Assembly (NCBI GenBank): GCA_036897485.1
Contig: JAYMTF010000151.1
Coordinates: 1-49,411 of the forward strand
Source of the DNA: Pelargonium nanum
Lineage: Eukaryota > Streptophyta > Magnoliopsida > Geraniales > Geraniaceae
Length of the DNA stretch: 49,411 nucleotides
Direction: 5' to 3'
Part shown: positions 21,501 to 31,837 of the stretch, piece by piece
How the letters are laid out: every line of letters begins with the position of its first letter
How positions within the stretch are numbered: the stretch's first letter is position 1
Position numbers and translations under genes: made by a program
The notes under the pieces: generated by a model
The model's database searches: none
What the model saw: the letters and a program-made list of their open reading frames with translations, nothing else
What the model was told of the DNA's origin: nothing

Positions 21501-22493
21501 TTTCTTTTGTCAACATTATGTCACACTAAACTATAGTTCTGTACAAAAAAAAAAGTATAATAATAAAACCTTCCAATTCCCAAAGGGAATTTTAACTCTA
21601 TTTTTATGTAATAAAAACAAGAATTGTCGAGCGATGACTCTGATGATGCGACTAAATACTGGATTTAACAATATTGACAAAGAAAAAAAATTAGAATATA
21701 ATGGAAAATAAAGGTAAGATGCTTTTCATTTTGGAAGGAAAATTGTCATTTTGCAACTGTAAGGATTGGTGATGGTTGGCCAGTAACATGTTATTTGCCT
21801 TTACTTTCGGTTAGCCGATCCAAATGAGTTCATAAATAATTATGACCCTAATTTCAAGTAAAACATTATACCCAAAAAAAGAAAAACTATTCATTAAAGG
21901 AGAGAGATTGGTACATGTATTGTCATCACATATACTTTTGTATGTCGGCAACAATTTTACAGTAGATTTAGTAGCTTCGGGTACATAAGTTCGATTTCAT
22001 ATGAGGAATTTGTCGGATATAGGTGTTGCTCTTGTGATCGTATGCTGAGATCTCTTGAGAGCCTTATTTTCTTTAGATGTTGTTCTTACGGTGCTCTGCT
22101 TAGATTCCTTGAGAGCTCTTATTCTTCTTCCGTTTAGATTTGTGTCTGCAAAACAAGGGTTTTCCCGACTGAAACTCCTACGAATGTTTGTGCGCATATA
22201 TTTGTGCACGATTTTGAGTTCGTGTGTAAATTAATTTTTATGTCAAGCAGGAGAATCATATTGTGAGGAAGTCCATGAAAGATCTCTTGGTATTCAAAAT
22301 CTTATAATGAACATAAGATTGAAATGCCTTGTGATGGCAGAAGTTAGTTTTCTTAGTCATATACTGTTTCTTTCTTTTTCTCTCTTTTTTGCATGCTTTC
22401 TTGCTTCTGTTTGGTTACTGGTATGTAAGCTTTTGTCTTTGATCTGCAGTTATCAAGTTATGGCCAATAAAATAAAATAACATATGATCAGCT

Positions 22494-22509
22494 CACACTA
22501 GCTAGTGTG
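22494..22509. promoter_or_regulatory. Perfect 16-base palindrome
   Basis: CACACTAGCTAGTGTG is a perfect inverted repeat 766 bases before CLE gene 3. Its right half runs into module F (GTGTGGTCCAA). A dimeric regulator could bind here, but that is inference. Confidence 0.5.
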
Positions 22510-22543
22510 GTCCAAATGCATCTTTTTGTGAGGATAAGAGATG
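22503..22543 (+). promoter_or_regulatory. Repeated non-coding module F, copy 1
   Basis: GTGTGGTCCAAATGCATC followed by TTTTTGTGAGGATAAGAGAT. A matching block (GTGTGGTCCAATATATCTT then AAAGGATGAGATA) is at 30634-30672 upstream of the decayed CLE copy. It lies about 770 bases before CLE gene 3. Confidence 0.55.
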
Positions 22544-23181
22544 GTATTTTTTTATAAAAAAAAATCATCTCTCCCTAGTCCAAGAAAACAAAAGAATTTT
22601 AATTTATATATATCTTTATTTCAATGTATATAATATATATAGATTCTATCCACCACCTAAAAAATAATGCAAGACAAAAGGTTTGTTGGATAGCATATAT
22701 AATCCAAAGTCCAAACAACAAACTAACACTTTTTAGTATATTGGGAGACTCATCAAACATCCCATTTGAGGAATAAGTTAGCATATAGTTTGTGCTTAAT
22801 GAATCAAAAGTAACATAAAAGATGAATGGAACAAAAAAAAAAAAAATGATCACACACAAAGATAAAGTAAAAAAAATGTAAAATTGTGTGAAATTTGGCA
22901 ATATGTGCCCAAATTTATTTATGCTCAATGCACCTATCTTTGTTTCTATAGCTAACTTGTCTTGAGTTCATAAGCTAAAAATTGCTCTAGTGTTGCTACA
23001 AAACACAATAGGATGACTAAGCAAAATCCATATAAATTAATTTTGAGGGAAGAGATTAAGAGAAGACAATAATAAGGATATGGTCGGTGTATTAGATGAA
23101 TATTAATTTCATATAATTAACAATTTTGTGTCCACTAACATTAGTTTATTATAGATGTTAATTTACTCTAATTCTTGATCC

Positions 23182-23189
23182 TATAAAAA
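23182..23189 (+). promoter_or_regulatory. TATA box of CLE gene 3
   Basis: TATAAAAA 93 bases before the ATG. Confidence 0.6.
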
Positions 23190-23274
23190 GCAAATAACTT
23201 GTTCATTTACAAGCTACTTCCATCTTTTTATTTTAGTTCTTTGAGCTATACTAGACCATACATATTCAATTTTC

Positions 23275-23535
23275 ATGGCTCCCACAACTTGTGCACGAGT
23301 GTTGCCACTTTTTCTGATCATGTTCTCAATATTCACGATGAGTTCTCATGCACGAATTCTTCGAAAACATCATTCTTCTATGCATGTGATCAATACAAAC
23401 AGTAAAACTTTATTCGGAGAGCTGGGTTTTGATTTGTCCAAACTTAAACTTCAGTTGAAGGTGTCAAATACAGCTAACATTCACGTGGGGTATGATAGAA
23501 TCTCCCCGGGAGGACCGGATCCTCATCATCACTAG
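23275..23535 (+). CDS. CLE: CLE signalling peptide precursor, CLE5/6 type with variant peptide
   Basis: Precursor of 86 residues. The signal peptide covers about residues 1-26 (VLPLFLIMFSIFTMSSHA), and the exit SSHARILRKHH closely resembles SSQARILR of CLE5/CLE6. The middle box LFGELGFDLSKLKLQLK matches the LLHELGFDLSKFK box of CLE5. The terminal dodecapeptide is RISPGGPDPHHH (residues 75-86, 23497-23532); position 2 is I rather than V or L, and position 10 is H rather than Q, both unusual for this group. The core SPGGPDP and the two last histidines are intact, so receptor binding is expected. It is secreted and acts outside the cell on LRR receptor kinases. No tail after the peptide. Confidence 0.94.
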   Translation: MAPTTCARVLPLFLIMFSIFTMSSHARILRKHHSSMHVINTNSKTLFGELGFDLSKLKLQLKVSNTANIHVGYDRISPGGPDPHHH

Positions 23536-24492
23536 TTGTTTGAAAGATACATATGAATAAGTGTGGGTTCATTGACCTTGTCTTATAGGTCATTATTTTG
23601 TTGTATGCTTGTAAAGATACAATACGAAACCGCTAGGTTTCACAAGCATATGTAACTATATATAGCTATAGAGTGACAAAGTGAGGAGTACAAGCTTTTT
23701 GTCTTGGGGTTTTCTTGCAGATATATCAAATGTGTTATTTTATTTTATCTTATAGTGACTTTTGTTGATCTTGAATATTGTTGTTGATCAATTGCTAATA
23801 ATTTGGTGTGTGAGCTATTAAAATGAAAAGTTATCAAATTAATCATTCAATTTCAAGTTCGGGGGAATTAGGTTTCATGCTTGTGAGAAATATTTGAAAT
23901 TATACCATTAAAAAACTTTCACTCTTATATTGATCAAGCGAAAGAAAATATAGGACGACAATTAATTTATCAATTAACAATGTGAATGTTTACAATATTG
24001 TGTACTTATAATTATCCGCAGTTCATAGTCTTGGTGAACTCAAATTGTAATTTTAACAAAAGAAAATTGTTTTAGCATCCTAATAAAACCATTATATTTG
24101 TTTATTTTCTTTATATTTTTCAATACGGGACAATTTTAGCCACCTCTACTTCAACACTTTCATTACTAAAATGTCAACTTAATTTACTAGCTAGTAGGTT
24201 TCGCTAAACTGCAACTAATCGAAACTTCCATACAGCACCAAGGGTCCGATTAAGTTATATCTTCAACATTCTTTATTCTAAAAATCATAAATTAGTGAAA
24301 TATATGTGATCTCTTTTGATTGTGCTATTATCACAGTTTTTGATATTAGTGGATGCACGTACTCCATAACTTTAACCATCTGTATATGTAAATTACTATC
24401 AAGATCACGATTCAGGGCATTTACAGCTCATGAAACTGATTGGACCTTAACTTTTCTTCATTTATTTCTTTGTTTAGAGCTCTAGATATCAA

Positions 24493-24536
24493 CCCTAGCC
24501 CTAGCCCTAACCCTAACCCTAACCCTATCCCTAGCC
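24493..24536. repeat. Interstitial telomere-like array of CCCTAA hexamers
   Basis: Seven six-base units run without gap: CCCTAG twice, CCCTAA three times, CCCTAT, CCCTAG. The unit length is six, as in the TTAGGG telomere repeat, not the seven-base CCCTAAA of most plants. Outer units are diverged and inner ones perfect. Confidence 0.85.
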
Positions 24537-24734
24537 ACAGATCATATATATTTATATATGAAGATCGATGTTTCTTTACAATTTAGCATATGTCATTGCT
24601 GATCATTGCATGCACACAATGTTGATTAATAAAAATTCCATTTTTATTGAGAATAAGCTTATCTTTGCTTTGCAAGCCTTTCTCCACATGAACCACACTA
24701 CACTGCAAAAACCAAAGATAAGCTAGCAGCTTAG

Positions 24735-25110
24735 TTACCTTGCGTGGAGCCACACAATTATGATAATTAAATATGGATTAGCTTTACAAATCCACATTTA
24801 AATATTCTGCGCCGCCAATGCATTATAAATTTTCTAATATATAGTTTGCTTTACACAAACTAATTTATATTATTTAAAGTTAAACCTAGTAAATCAAACC
24901 CATGGTGGTGCACCATAAATCTTCTGATAGCTACCCAAATAAGGGAGGTTTCATGTCCTATATGTACACATGGTTATACACAGAATAAAAATTCAAGACT
25001 TTATATAATAACAACAAGAACAAGCAATACAAAATTATTTTTATTTATAGTGCTTTGAATCAAGTCAAAAGGTGAAGTCAATTGTCCATTTGCAACTGCT
25101 TTCAAGGTTG
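24735..25110 (+). promoter_or_regulatory. Repeated non-coding module A, copy 2 (upstream of CLE gene 4)
   Basis: ACCTTGCGTGGAGCCACA (about 24738), GCGCCGCCAATGCATTATAA (about 24809) and AATTGTCCATTTGCAACTG (about 25080) repeat the three words of the block upstream of CLE gene 3 in the same order, with shorter spacing between the first two. About 3 kb before CLE gene 4. Confidence 0.6.
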
Positions 25111-26059
25111 CAAATGCAACAGTCTAAACCGCCCAAACAATTTTTGTTTTATAATAAGTCTGTGTTTTGTATATTTGTTGAGTTATGTAACATGGCAAAA
25201 CATTACATCTATTTAAATATTTGTATATGACTGCAACACTATATATTAGAAGTACTTTAGGCTAAAAGTGGCACACAAAAAAAGCCTAACACCCAAAAAA
25301 AATGCTCATGATCCAATAAAATTATGACACGATGAGTGGCTACAACTATAATGACTTATTCTAATTTAAATAATTATTGACTTAAACTAATATAAGTGGC
25401 CGAAATGTCATGCATAATTTATTGGTTGAGACTTTCAGCCAAGAGACAAATGAAATGAATTCAGGCGGGCGCTCCACGCCCACAAATTTATTGGATCGAG
25501 TATGAGTGGTAATTGATGATGTGAGATTTTTTTTTCTTTCTCTAAATATATATTTCATGATGTTTTTTTAAGAACTAGACTATTATATATATTGCATATG
25601 ACATGTTAGGAAAAAAAAGTACAGACATAATTTTTCTTCAAAGAATATCTTTCAAAGGCAGAGAGACAACAATGATCAGATGATTAATTTGTTATTCAAT
25701 TCTCACTCTCTTTTTGCATCTAGGGTTTATCTTTCTGACGTGGATATATATGACTACTCTTTAATTATACGTTTTAACCCTTCATGATCCTTAAAAACAA
25801 TCCAAACTAATTAATAAATTAACTGTTAGTGCAGTGGTGTGGATCATGTTTAGCAGTAATTGTCAGATCGATAAAATAACTTCTTCTTTTTCCTAAGAAT
25901 AATTAACCTTGTACTTCTGCTAAACTAGAGGTTAGTGTCGGAACAGATTTTTGTAAGATTCTCCACTTCTGGTTGTGCAAGATTATTTAGATAAGAGAAT
26001 CGATGGTGAGCCAAAAAATATATAAGTTATATGAAAGCTGTATGTTTTTTTATTATTGT

Positions 26060-26170
26060 TGTTGTTCTACTTTTGCCTCTTCTTATCATTAAATCGAAAG
26101 TGACTCTTTCGATAAATTATACATGAGTCAACTTTTGTACGTGGCGATTCGATGGAAAAGAAGAAGCTAA
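26060..26170 (+). promoter_or_regulatory. Repeated non-coding module D, copy 2 (upstream of CLE gene 4)
   Basis: GAAAGTGACTCTTTC (26096-26110) is identical to the copy at 18450. TTGTACGTGGCGATTCGATG (about 26135) matches the second word of that block, and AAAAGAAGAAG follows. The upstream flank CTACTTTTGC is also shared. It lies 1.65 kb before CLE gene 4. Confidence 0.6.
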
Positions 26171-27691
26171 AGTAAATGAAAACAAATTGTATGATGATCA
26201 GAAATATTTGCAATTGCATGTGCTGATGTTCTCAGATTCATATTTTGTGCGGACAATAACATATGGGGAACCACCTTTTCAATTTTATGTTTAGTATAGT
26301 GCCGCCCAATTGCACTATATTGGAGATCGATGAATATATATTAATGTTCTCTGTTGTTTTAATTCCTATAGAGTTGGAAGGAAATGATTTAATACATACA
26401 ATTTTTTTTGGTTTACAAGCGTGTTTAAGTCATTCATGTCGATGTCATTTTCAATGTTAATGTAAACATTTACAGAATTTAAAGTTTAAAAATAATAAAT
26501 GATTAGATCAAAGTTGGAAAGTCGAAGGGAGAGGCTATCTTATGTTACCTCTCAGAGAAGTACTAATAGAGAGAAAATACATAGTTTGGAATGAGCTTAA
26601 ATTTAATTCGGTTAGTCAGTCCAACATTTATTAAAAGTCATTCTCAGATCATTTGAGTGTTTTTTATGTTTTTGGACATAGTTTGTATAGTTTTGTAATA
26701 TTTTTTTTAATTTTTTTTTTGCCATTATGATTAGAGTTTGGATATTGTGTGTAATATATATACTGTCATTAGTTTTTTTTTTGTTTAGTTGTTCAGAATT
26801 TGATTTTTGGTTAATTAGAAATGTAGTGTTTTTTTTAATATTTATTTCAATTAACAATTCTATATGTTATTGTTTCAGTTAATTCGTTTTTGCATCAACT
26901 TGCTTTAATTAAATCATACGGTGAGAGATTAAAGGACACGTCCAGTTGGAAGAAGTTCATGGTTTTTGTATTCTTATTTGTTTTGTGTATATGTTATTGT
27001 TTTTACTTGAAAATAGAAAATGCGGAAAATGGGTTTGGATGACATTGTAAAGGAAGATCTAATAATTCATTTTATTAGGACACATGTTTAAGAAGGAAAT
27101 GATCATATACATTTTCCAGTTAGGAAGAAAATAACATATAACACAAGAAATCCCTCCAATGTAAACTCTTGCTATAATTATATAACATCAATTTCATATT
27201 GTTTGGATCTTGGAAAAGTTGTGAAAAGAAAAATTGTACAAAATATAGTGGGCAAGTTAGCTTCCATATAGTTCATCAACAATTCTATCTTCTGTTGATT
27301 AATCGTATTATCTGTTTTGAACCAATTCAAATACTTTACGTAGGTTGTCTGAATTATCCTTTTAATAACGCTACTTGTACTGTAACAAACAAACTTGTTA
27401 AGCTGACTTCAACTTTAATCTAATAAATTCTTTTCCAACAAACTGTTGGGAAAACGAACATGTTAGGGTTATTATGCCGAAAACCCTAATTGTGCTCCAA
27501 ATCCAAACACTTTTTCCCATACTTTTTTCAACCTTAATTACATAGAAGTATGTATTCAGCATCTACATGATCTACAATATGTTAAAAAACAAGAGCATAA
27601 AAGAGGACAACAAACAAACAAACACTGTTCACTCATGTTACCCCCCACTTGCCCTAATTGTCATCTTGCAACATCAAACATTTTTCAGTCC

Positions 27692-27698
27692 TATATAA
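27692..27698 (+). promoter_or_regulatory. TATA box of CLE gene 4
   Basis: TATATAA 120 bases before the ATG, followed by a CT/CA-rich leader. Confidence 0.6.
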
Positions 27699-27811
27699 GG
27701 AGAAGCATCAAGTGACCTATCTACTCCATCCCAATACTTCTCATTCCTTTCAAAATCCAAACCTACCTTTCTATACTTACAGTATTTTGCAGGTTGCAAA
27801 ACTAAGGCCTA

Positions 27812-28063
27812 ATGGCGAATCCTGCTGCTGCGCGAACGCTTGCCTTGTTCTTGATCATGATGATCTTCGTGGTGGAGACGTCGCAAGCACGGGACATCAA
27901 GAAAATAGGGCTTAACAGCAGACATTTTCTACGCGAATTAGGCTACGACAAAACTAAGTTGGAGTACTTCAGACGATTCGCCAAGTTGGGCACCGGAGCA
28001 GATAGAGTGTCTCCTGGAGGACCTGATCCTGAGCATCACTCTCATAGCCCATCAAAGGTCTAG
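27812..28063 (+). CDS. CLE: CLE signalling peptide precursor, CLE7-like with C-terminal tail
   Basis: Precursor of 83 residues. The signal peptide is about residues 1-26 (ALFLIMMIFVVETSQA), then RDIKKIG and the conserved box FLRELGYDKTKLEYFRRF, very close to FGQLGYSKSKLEHFRRV of the gene at 18995. The dodecapeptide RVSPGGPDPEHH (residues 65-76, 28004-28039) has E at position 10 where Q, L or R is usual, an uncommon acidic change near the receptor-facing C terminus. Seven more residues, SHSPSKV, follow and must be trimmed; Arabidopsis CLE7 has a comparable tail (HSYPLSS...). A secreted ligand for CLV1/BAM-type receptors is inferred. The near-identical middle box makes it a sister of CLE gene 2, in line with the shared upstream module D. 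Confidence 0.94.
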   Translation: MANPAAARTLALFLIMMIFVVETSQARDIKKIGLNSRHFLRELGYDKTKLEYFRRFAKLGTGADRVSPGGPDPEHHSHSPSKV

Positions 28064-29794
28064 TGGTAGCAATACTGAGTGACCTTGTTATTGCAGCTAA
28101 TATTGATCATCATTCACTTTAGTATTGATGATCATATATATTGTCTTGTTTGTGTTGTGCCTTTTGTTTTGTTTTGTCACTCAATTTTGTAACTTTGGAT
28201 CTCTTGCTTGTCTCCCTCACAATTATGTATGCATTGTTCTTGAAAAGAAAATGCTGTCTTGATCATGAGTGGTGTGTTTGAGTTGAAGAGCATTCTGTAA
28301 TAACATACATTTTTGCAGAAATCAATGAAAGTTATTGTTCCAACGTTAATATTTTGATATTGTTTCTTGGTGAAAAAACAAAAACAAAATTAAATATACT
28401 GATTAGCACTCTTGTACTGAAGTGAACTTACATATTTCATAGTTGTTACACGATCCAATGGAACTAGAACTACCCTTCTTCTACTTTTTTTTCTTTTATT
28501 TAGTCTTTTTATGACACAATATAGGATATCAAAAAACGCTACCTGAGTAGCAATTTCCGTTACAGAGTGTTCAACATTTCAAAACACCAACAAATATCAA
28601 ACATGGAAATATTCATACTCATTGTAAAATTAAGAATTATTAAATATATTATGTTGATTATTTTATATTTCATAAAAATTATTTTATTATATATTTATAT
28701 TTATTAAATTAATATTTCTCGTCCTAAACAAATATTCCACGCTCTAAATTGAGTGTTTCAAAAAAAAAAAAAAACAATCCAACGTTTCAAACTCTAAAAT
28801 CTTCATGTTTCGCATTTATGTTTCTTATCCGCGTACCGAAGCGTTCCATGATCTTGCTAACTTAGGGCACAATTCGGTTCCAGTATTGTACTAGAATTGC
28901 ATGCATAGTCATTTTCAGCTGCACATACTACAGCCAAAAATATATCCATGGCTAACAGAAGTAGAATATGCAGTATAAAAATATCATAGCTGTGTATCTT
29001 TTCTTTACTTTGATGCCGACCAATTTTCTAGTTCAAGTTGAGAAAAAAGAAACATTAGAACTCAAAAAATAAAAAAAAATTGATCATTGATTGGTCACAG
29101 CCTTGTAGGATTTATCCACAATAGTTGGAGTCCTGCATCATATCTTCACTTTCAGGCCATGGAATTGGTGCAAACACTACAGCATACATAAAAGAAGAAT
29201 CCAAGAAATCAATCTTCTCTTTATTACTATAAATATTGCTTTTGTTTTGCTGTTGCAAAACTCTTGGTTTAGACCTCTTAAATGTTAAGGATATACATGT
29301 TCTTGCACAGTTTACACACTTACTCCAAAGAGGCATTTGTGCAGTCGATTAATTTTAGTTTATTAGACATATATGTGTAAATATTTATTATCTGTAGACT
29401 CCAAATCTTTCTAGATTAATATATTACTTATACTCCAATGGCCATTGCAGACATTATTTCTTGACTGGTTAATTTATATACAGCTTATGGAAGTAGTCCT
29501 CAAAGATTAAACAGCATCTATATCCAAAAAGAGTAGAAAGTAGTAAATATCAAATATTCACAATTAATATGTCTCACCATAGGCTCTCAACAGTATCTCA
29601 TCTTTAACAAATTGTTCACGCTAAAAGTAGACAATCTCATTTCACCGATACAGACTAGCTAGCTTAAGTGCACAAACAAGCGCACAAAGTATCGAGAAGA
29701 TGTAAAACGGGTGTAGAGCAAAAGTAAAATGTGTAGACAAACATGCTAAAATGTGTTGTATAGATGCATGCAATATATATATAGGGTGGCTGGT

Positions 29795-29830
29795 CAGTCG
29801 CCTTGCGTGGAGCCACGTCTTTAAAAGGTG
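29795..29830 (+). promoter_or_regulatory. Repeated non-coding module A, copy 3 (first word only)
   Basis: GTCGCCTTGCGTGGAGCCAC is identical over CCTTGCGTGGAGCCAC to the block at 24739. The second and third words were not found. It lies 1.25 kb before the decayed CLE copy, as expected if that locus was once a full duplicate. Confidence 0.55.
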
Positions 29831-30633
29831 GAAAACATACCTAGAACAAGTTTAGATTTGTTTGATGAGTATCATCAAGATTAAACAAATAGTTTCCAAA
29901 CAAAACTTGATTGAATAATCAAATAGGCTCATGTGGTACCCATTAAGCTTTTTCTTATTAAACTATAAATTTTATACTAACAAAAAATAGTTCTCCAAAT
30001 TTTATTATAGTGAGAATCAAATGTTCTCACTTACTATCATCATTATCTCTTTCGTCTTCAAATAATTATTCAATTTTTCATAAAAATATATTCTAACGTG
30101 TTTAAAAATAAATTATACATTATACATATAATATGACATACACCTAAATTAAAAATATGAACATATTTTGATATGATATGAGTATTATTTACATTTCTTT
30201 AAATAAAAAATTAAAGTCAATATTTGAACCAACTTTTGTATGAAACTTCACTTTGTATACTTTCCACAAGTCCCATCCCCCGTGAGTCATAACTTCACAT
30301 TGCTGAATAGCGACCTGAAATTAATCCAACTTTTACATCACTATAGTTGACCTCAAACAAAACAGATAATCTAAATTTTGATGACATAGTTGAAATATAT
30401 ATCATTCTATTGGTTATATATAAGTAGTAATCAAAATGCTGTTCATCATATCACATCATAGATCATATTATAATTACTTGAGATATAATGTTATGTGAAT
30501 GAAATTCACTTAAAAAGTTATTTGAGTGGATAAATATAAATAATAAAATCATTCTTTGACCTGGTCACAAAACTTTTCAATGTAAAAGAAAGAAAAAAAT
30601 TCTTGCACCAAATTAATTTAATTAATTGGGTGT

Positions 30634-30724
30634 GGTCCAATATATCTTAGACAAAGGATGAGATACTATCAATTAAAAATGAACAAGACATTAAAATGAT
30701 TCCTTTGTGTAGATTCTCCACTTC
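30634..30724 (+). promoter_or_regulatory. Repeated non-coding modules F (copy 2) and E (copy 2)
   Basis: GTGTGGTCCAATATATCTT with AAAGGATGAGATA pairs with the block at 22503. Forty bases on, AGATTCTCCACTTC (30711-30724) is identical to 25956-25969 upstream of CLE gene 4; in both places a GATAAG follows within 30 bases. They lie 340-430 bases before the decayed CLE copy. Confidence 0.5.
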
Positions 30725-31062
30725 ACAACACAAATTACAGTTGGATAAGCCAATCAGCTCAAGTCCAAACCAATTAACAATTAACTAATCTTTGTGGGCT
30801 ATAAACTGGTAAAATGAACAAGACAAAAATGTAAAATGTTGCACATAATCAAAATGGTTAGTATGCAAGAGCTTTCATTTAAGAATGTGAGGTTTCAAGT
30901 TCGATTTTTTTTCCTTCAAATAACAGTATTATAAATATTATTACTTATGATACATCTTTAATTATATATGGATGGTGAGGCATCACGAGTTTTCTTGCAC
31001 GAATTTTGTCTAAAAAATCATATTATTTTGTTAAAGAATAAAAAATAGTCTCCATCAAGTTT

Positions 31063-31200
31063 TTGCAAATGATTTTATTGTTCATGTATTTAAAATTGAT
31101 TACGTACGCTCAACAAATATCAGCAATTAGTACTTTAAAACCGGATAGAGTTTCTCCTAGTGAACCATATCTCAACATCACTCTTAGCAAAGCTAATAAT
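31063..31200 (+). pseudogene. Decayed fifth CLE gene
   Basis: The segment GATAGAGTTTCTCCTAG at 31144 and its continuation to CATCACTCTTA align base by base with the peptide region of the gene at 27812 (GATAGAGTGTCTCCTGG ... CATCACTCTCA). Translation gives DRVSPSEPYLNIT where a live copy has DRVSPGGPDPEHH: the RVSP start is kept, but the invariant glycine pair, the aspartate and both histidines are gone. Just before it, ISTLKPD resembles VSTLDAGTT of CLE gene 2. The frame can be followed back to an ATG at 31063, but no convincing signal peptide or GELG box remains. No TATA box was seen. It is a remnant of the tandem array and not expected to give a working peptide. Confidence 0.75.
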
Positions 31201-31254
31201 GCGATCTTAAAATATAAAAAAAAATTCAATCATCAAATAAGAACTTTGTATTGA

Positions 31255-31837
31255 TAAAAACCCATAGAGCAAAAGTACACACAACCGAATGAACAAAGAG
31301 CAAAAGTTGAACATTAAAAAAAGAAATCCGAATTAAAGAATACATGAAATTAGAAGGTTAAGAAAAATTCATTTATGTTTTACGGAACAAATTGGCGCAG
31401 TTGACTACACAGATTGCATGTGTGAGAATAGCGTTTGCGTACGATCCCTACTCAACACACCTCTAGAGAGAAAGAGATAAACTTTAACTTTGACTTACAT
31501 TTGAATGATGATCAATTTTAGTGTGATAAAACTATTTAAATGTGCCAACCTCGAATTTGCAGACCAGCTTACAAACCTCATGGATTAGACCGGAAAAAAC
31601 ATTTTCAAACTAAACGTACAACCAATTTTACCAAACAATTATAAGTTTGGACATCTATATTCAGAAACATGTATTGAAAATTTATATTATTATCTCCTTT
31701 TACTAATTTTTTTCCCCAGACTTTGTGTTCATGTAGTTTCCAAACAGGCACTACTGATACACAAGCCTCCTCATATCAATTGGCTTGTTCTACGCCTGCC
31801 ATGGTTACAGTGTTCTCACCTTCGTCTTCTTCCGAAT
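31255..31837. other. Spacer and leader before the DUF455 gene
   Basis: AT-rich sequence that becomes C-rich from about 31760, where the transcript leader probably begins. An out-of-frame ATG at 31801 precedes the chosen start. No TATA box recognised. Confidence 0.4.

Larger units (their letters stand above)
19229..23274. other. Spacer between CLE genes 2 and 3
   Basis: Four kilobases with SINE-like remnants (19885-20106), repeated upstream modules (21355-21500, 21735-21765, 22503-22543), an imperfect internal duplication at 22040-22145 with CTTGAGAGC in both halves, and a 16-base perfect palindrome (22494-22509). No coding sequence that I can support. Confidence 0.5.
23536..27811. other. Spacer between CLE genes 3 and 4
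   Basis: It contains the interstitial telomere-like array (24493-24536), second copies of modules A and D (24735-25110, 26060-26170), a short block E (25956-25969) and otherwise AT-rich sequence with long T and A runs. No gene seen. Confidence 0.5.
28064..31062. other. Spacer between CLE gene 4 and the decayed copy
   Basis: AT-rich, with a poly-A run near 28762, the first word of module A at 29801-29816 (CCTTGCGTGGAGCCACG), module F copy 2 (30634-30672), block E copy 2 (30711-30724) and a weak tRNA-like head at about 30852-30912 (TGGTTAGTATG, CAAGTTCGATT). No intact gene. Confidence 0.5.
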
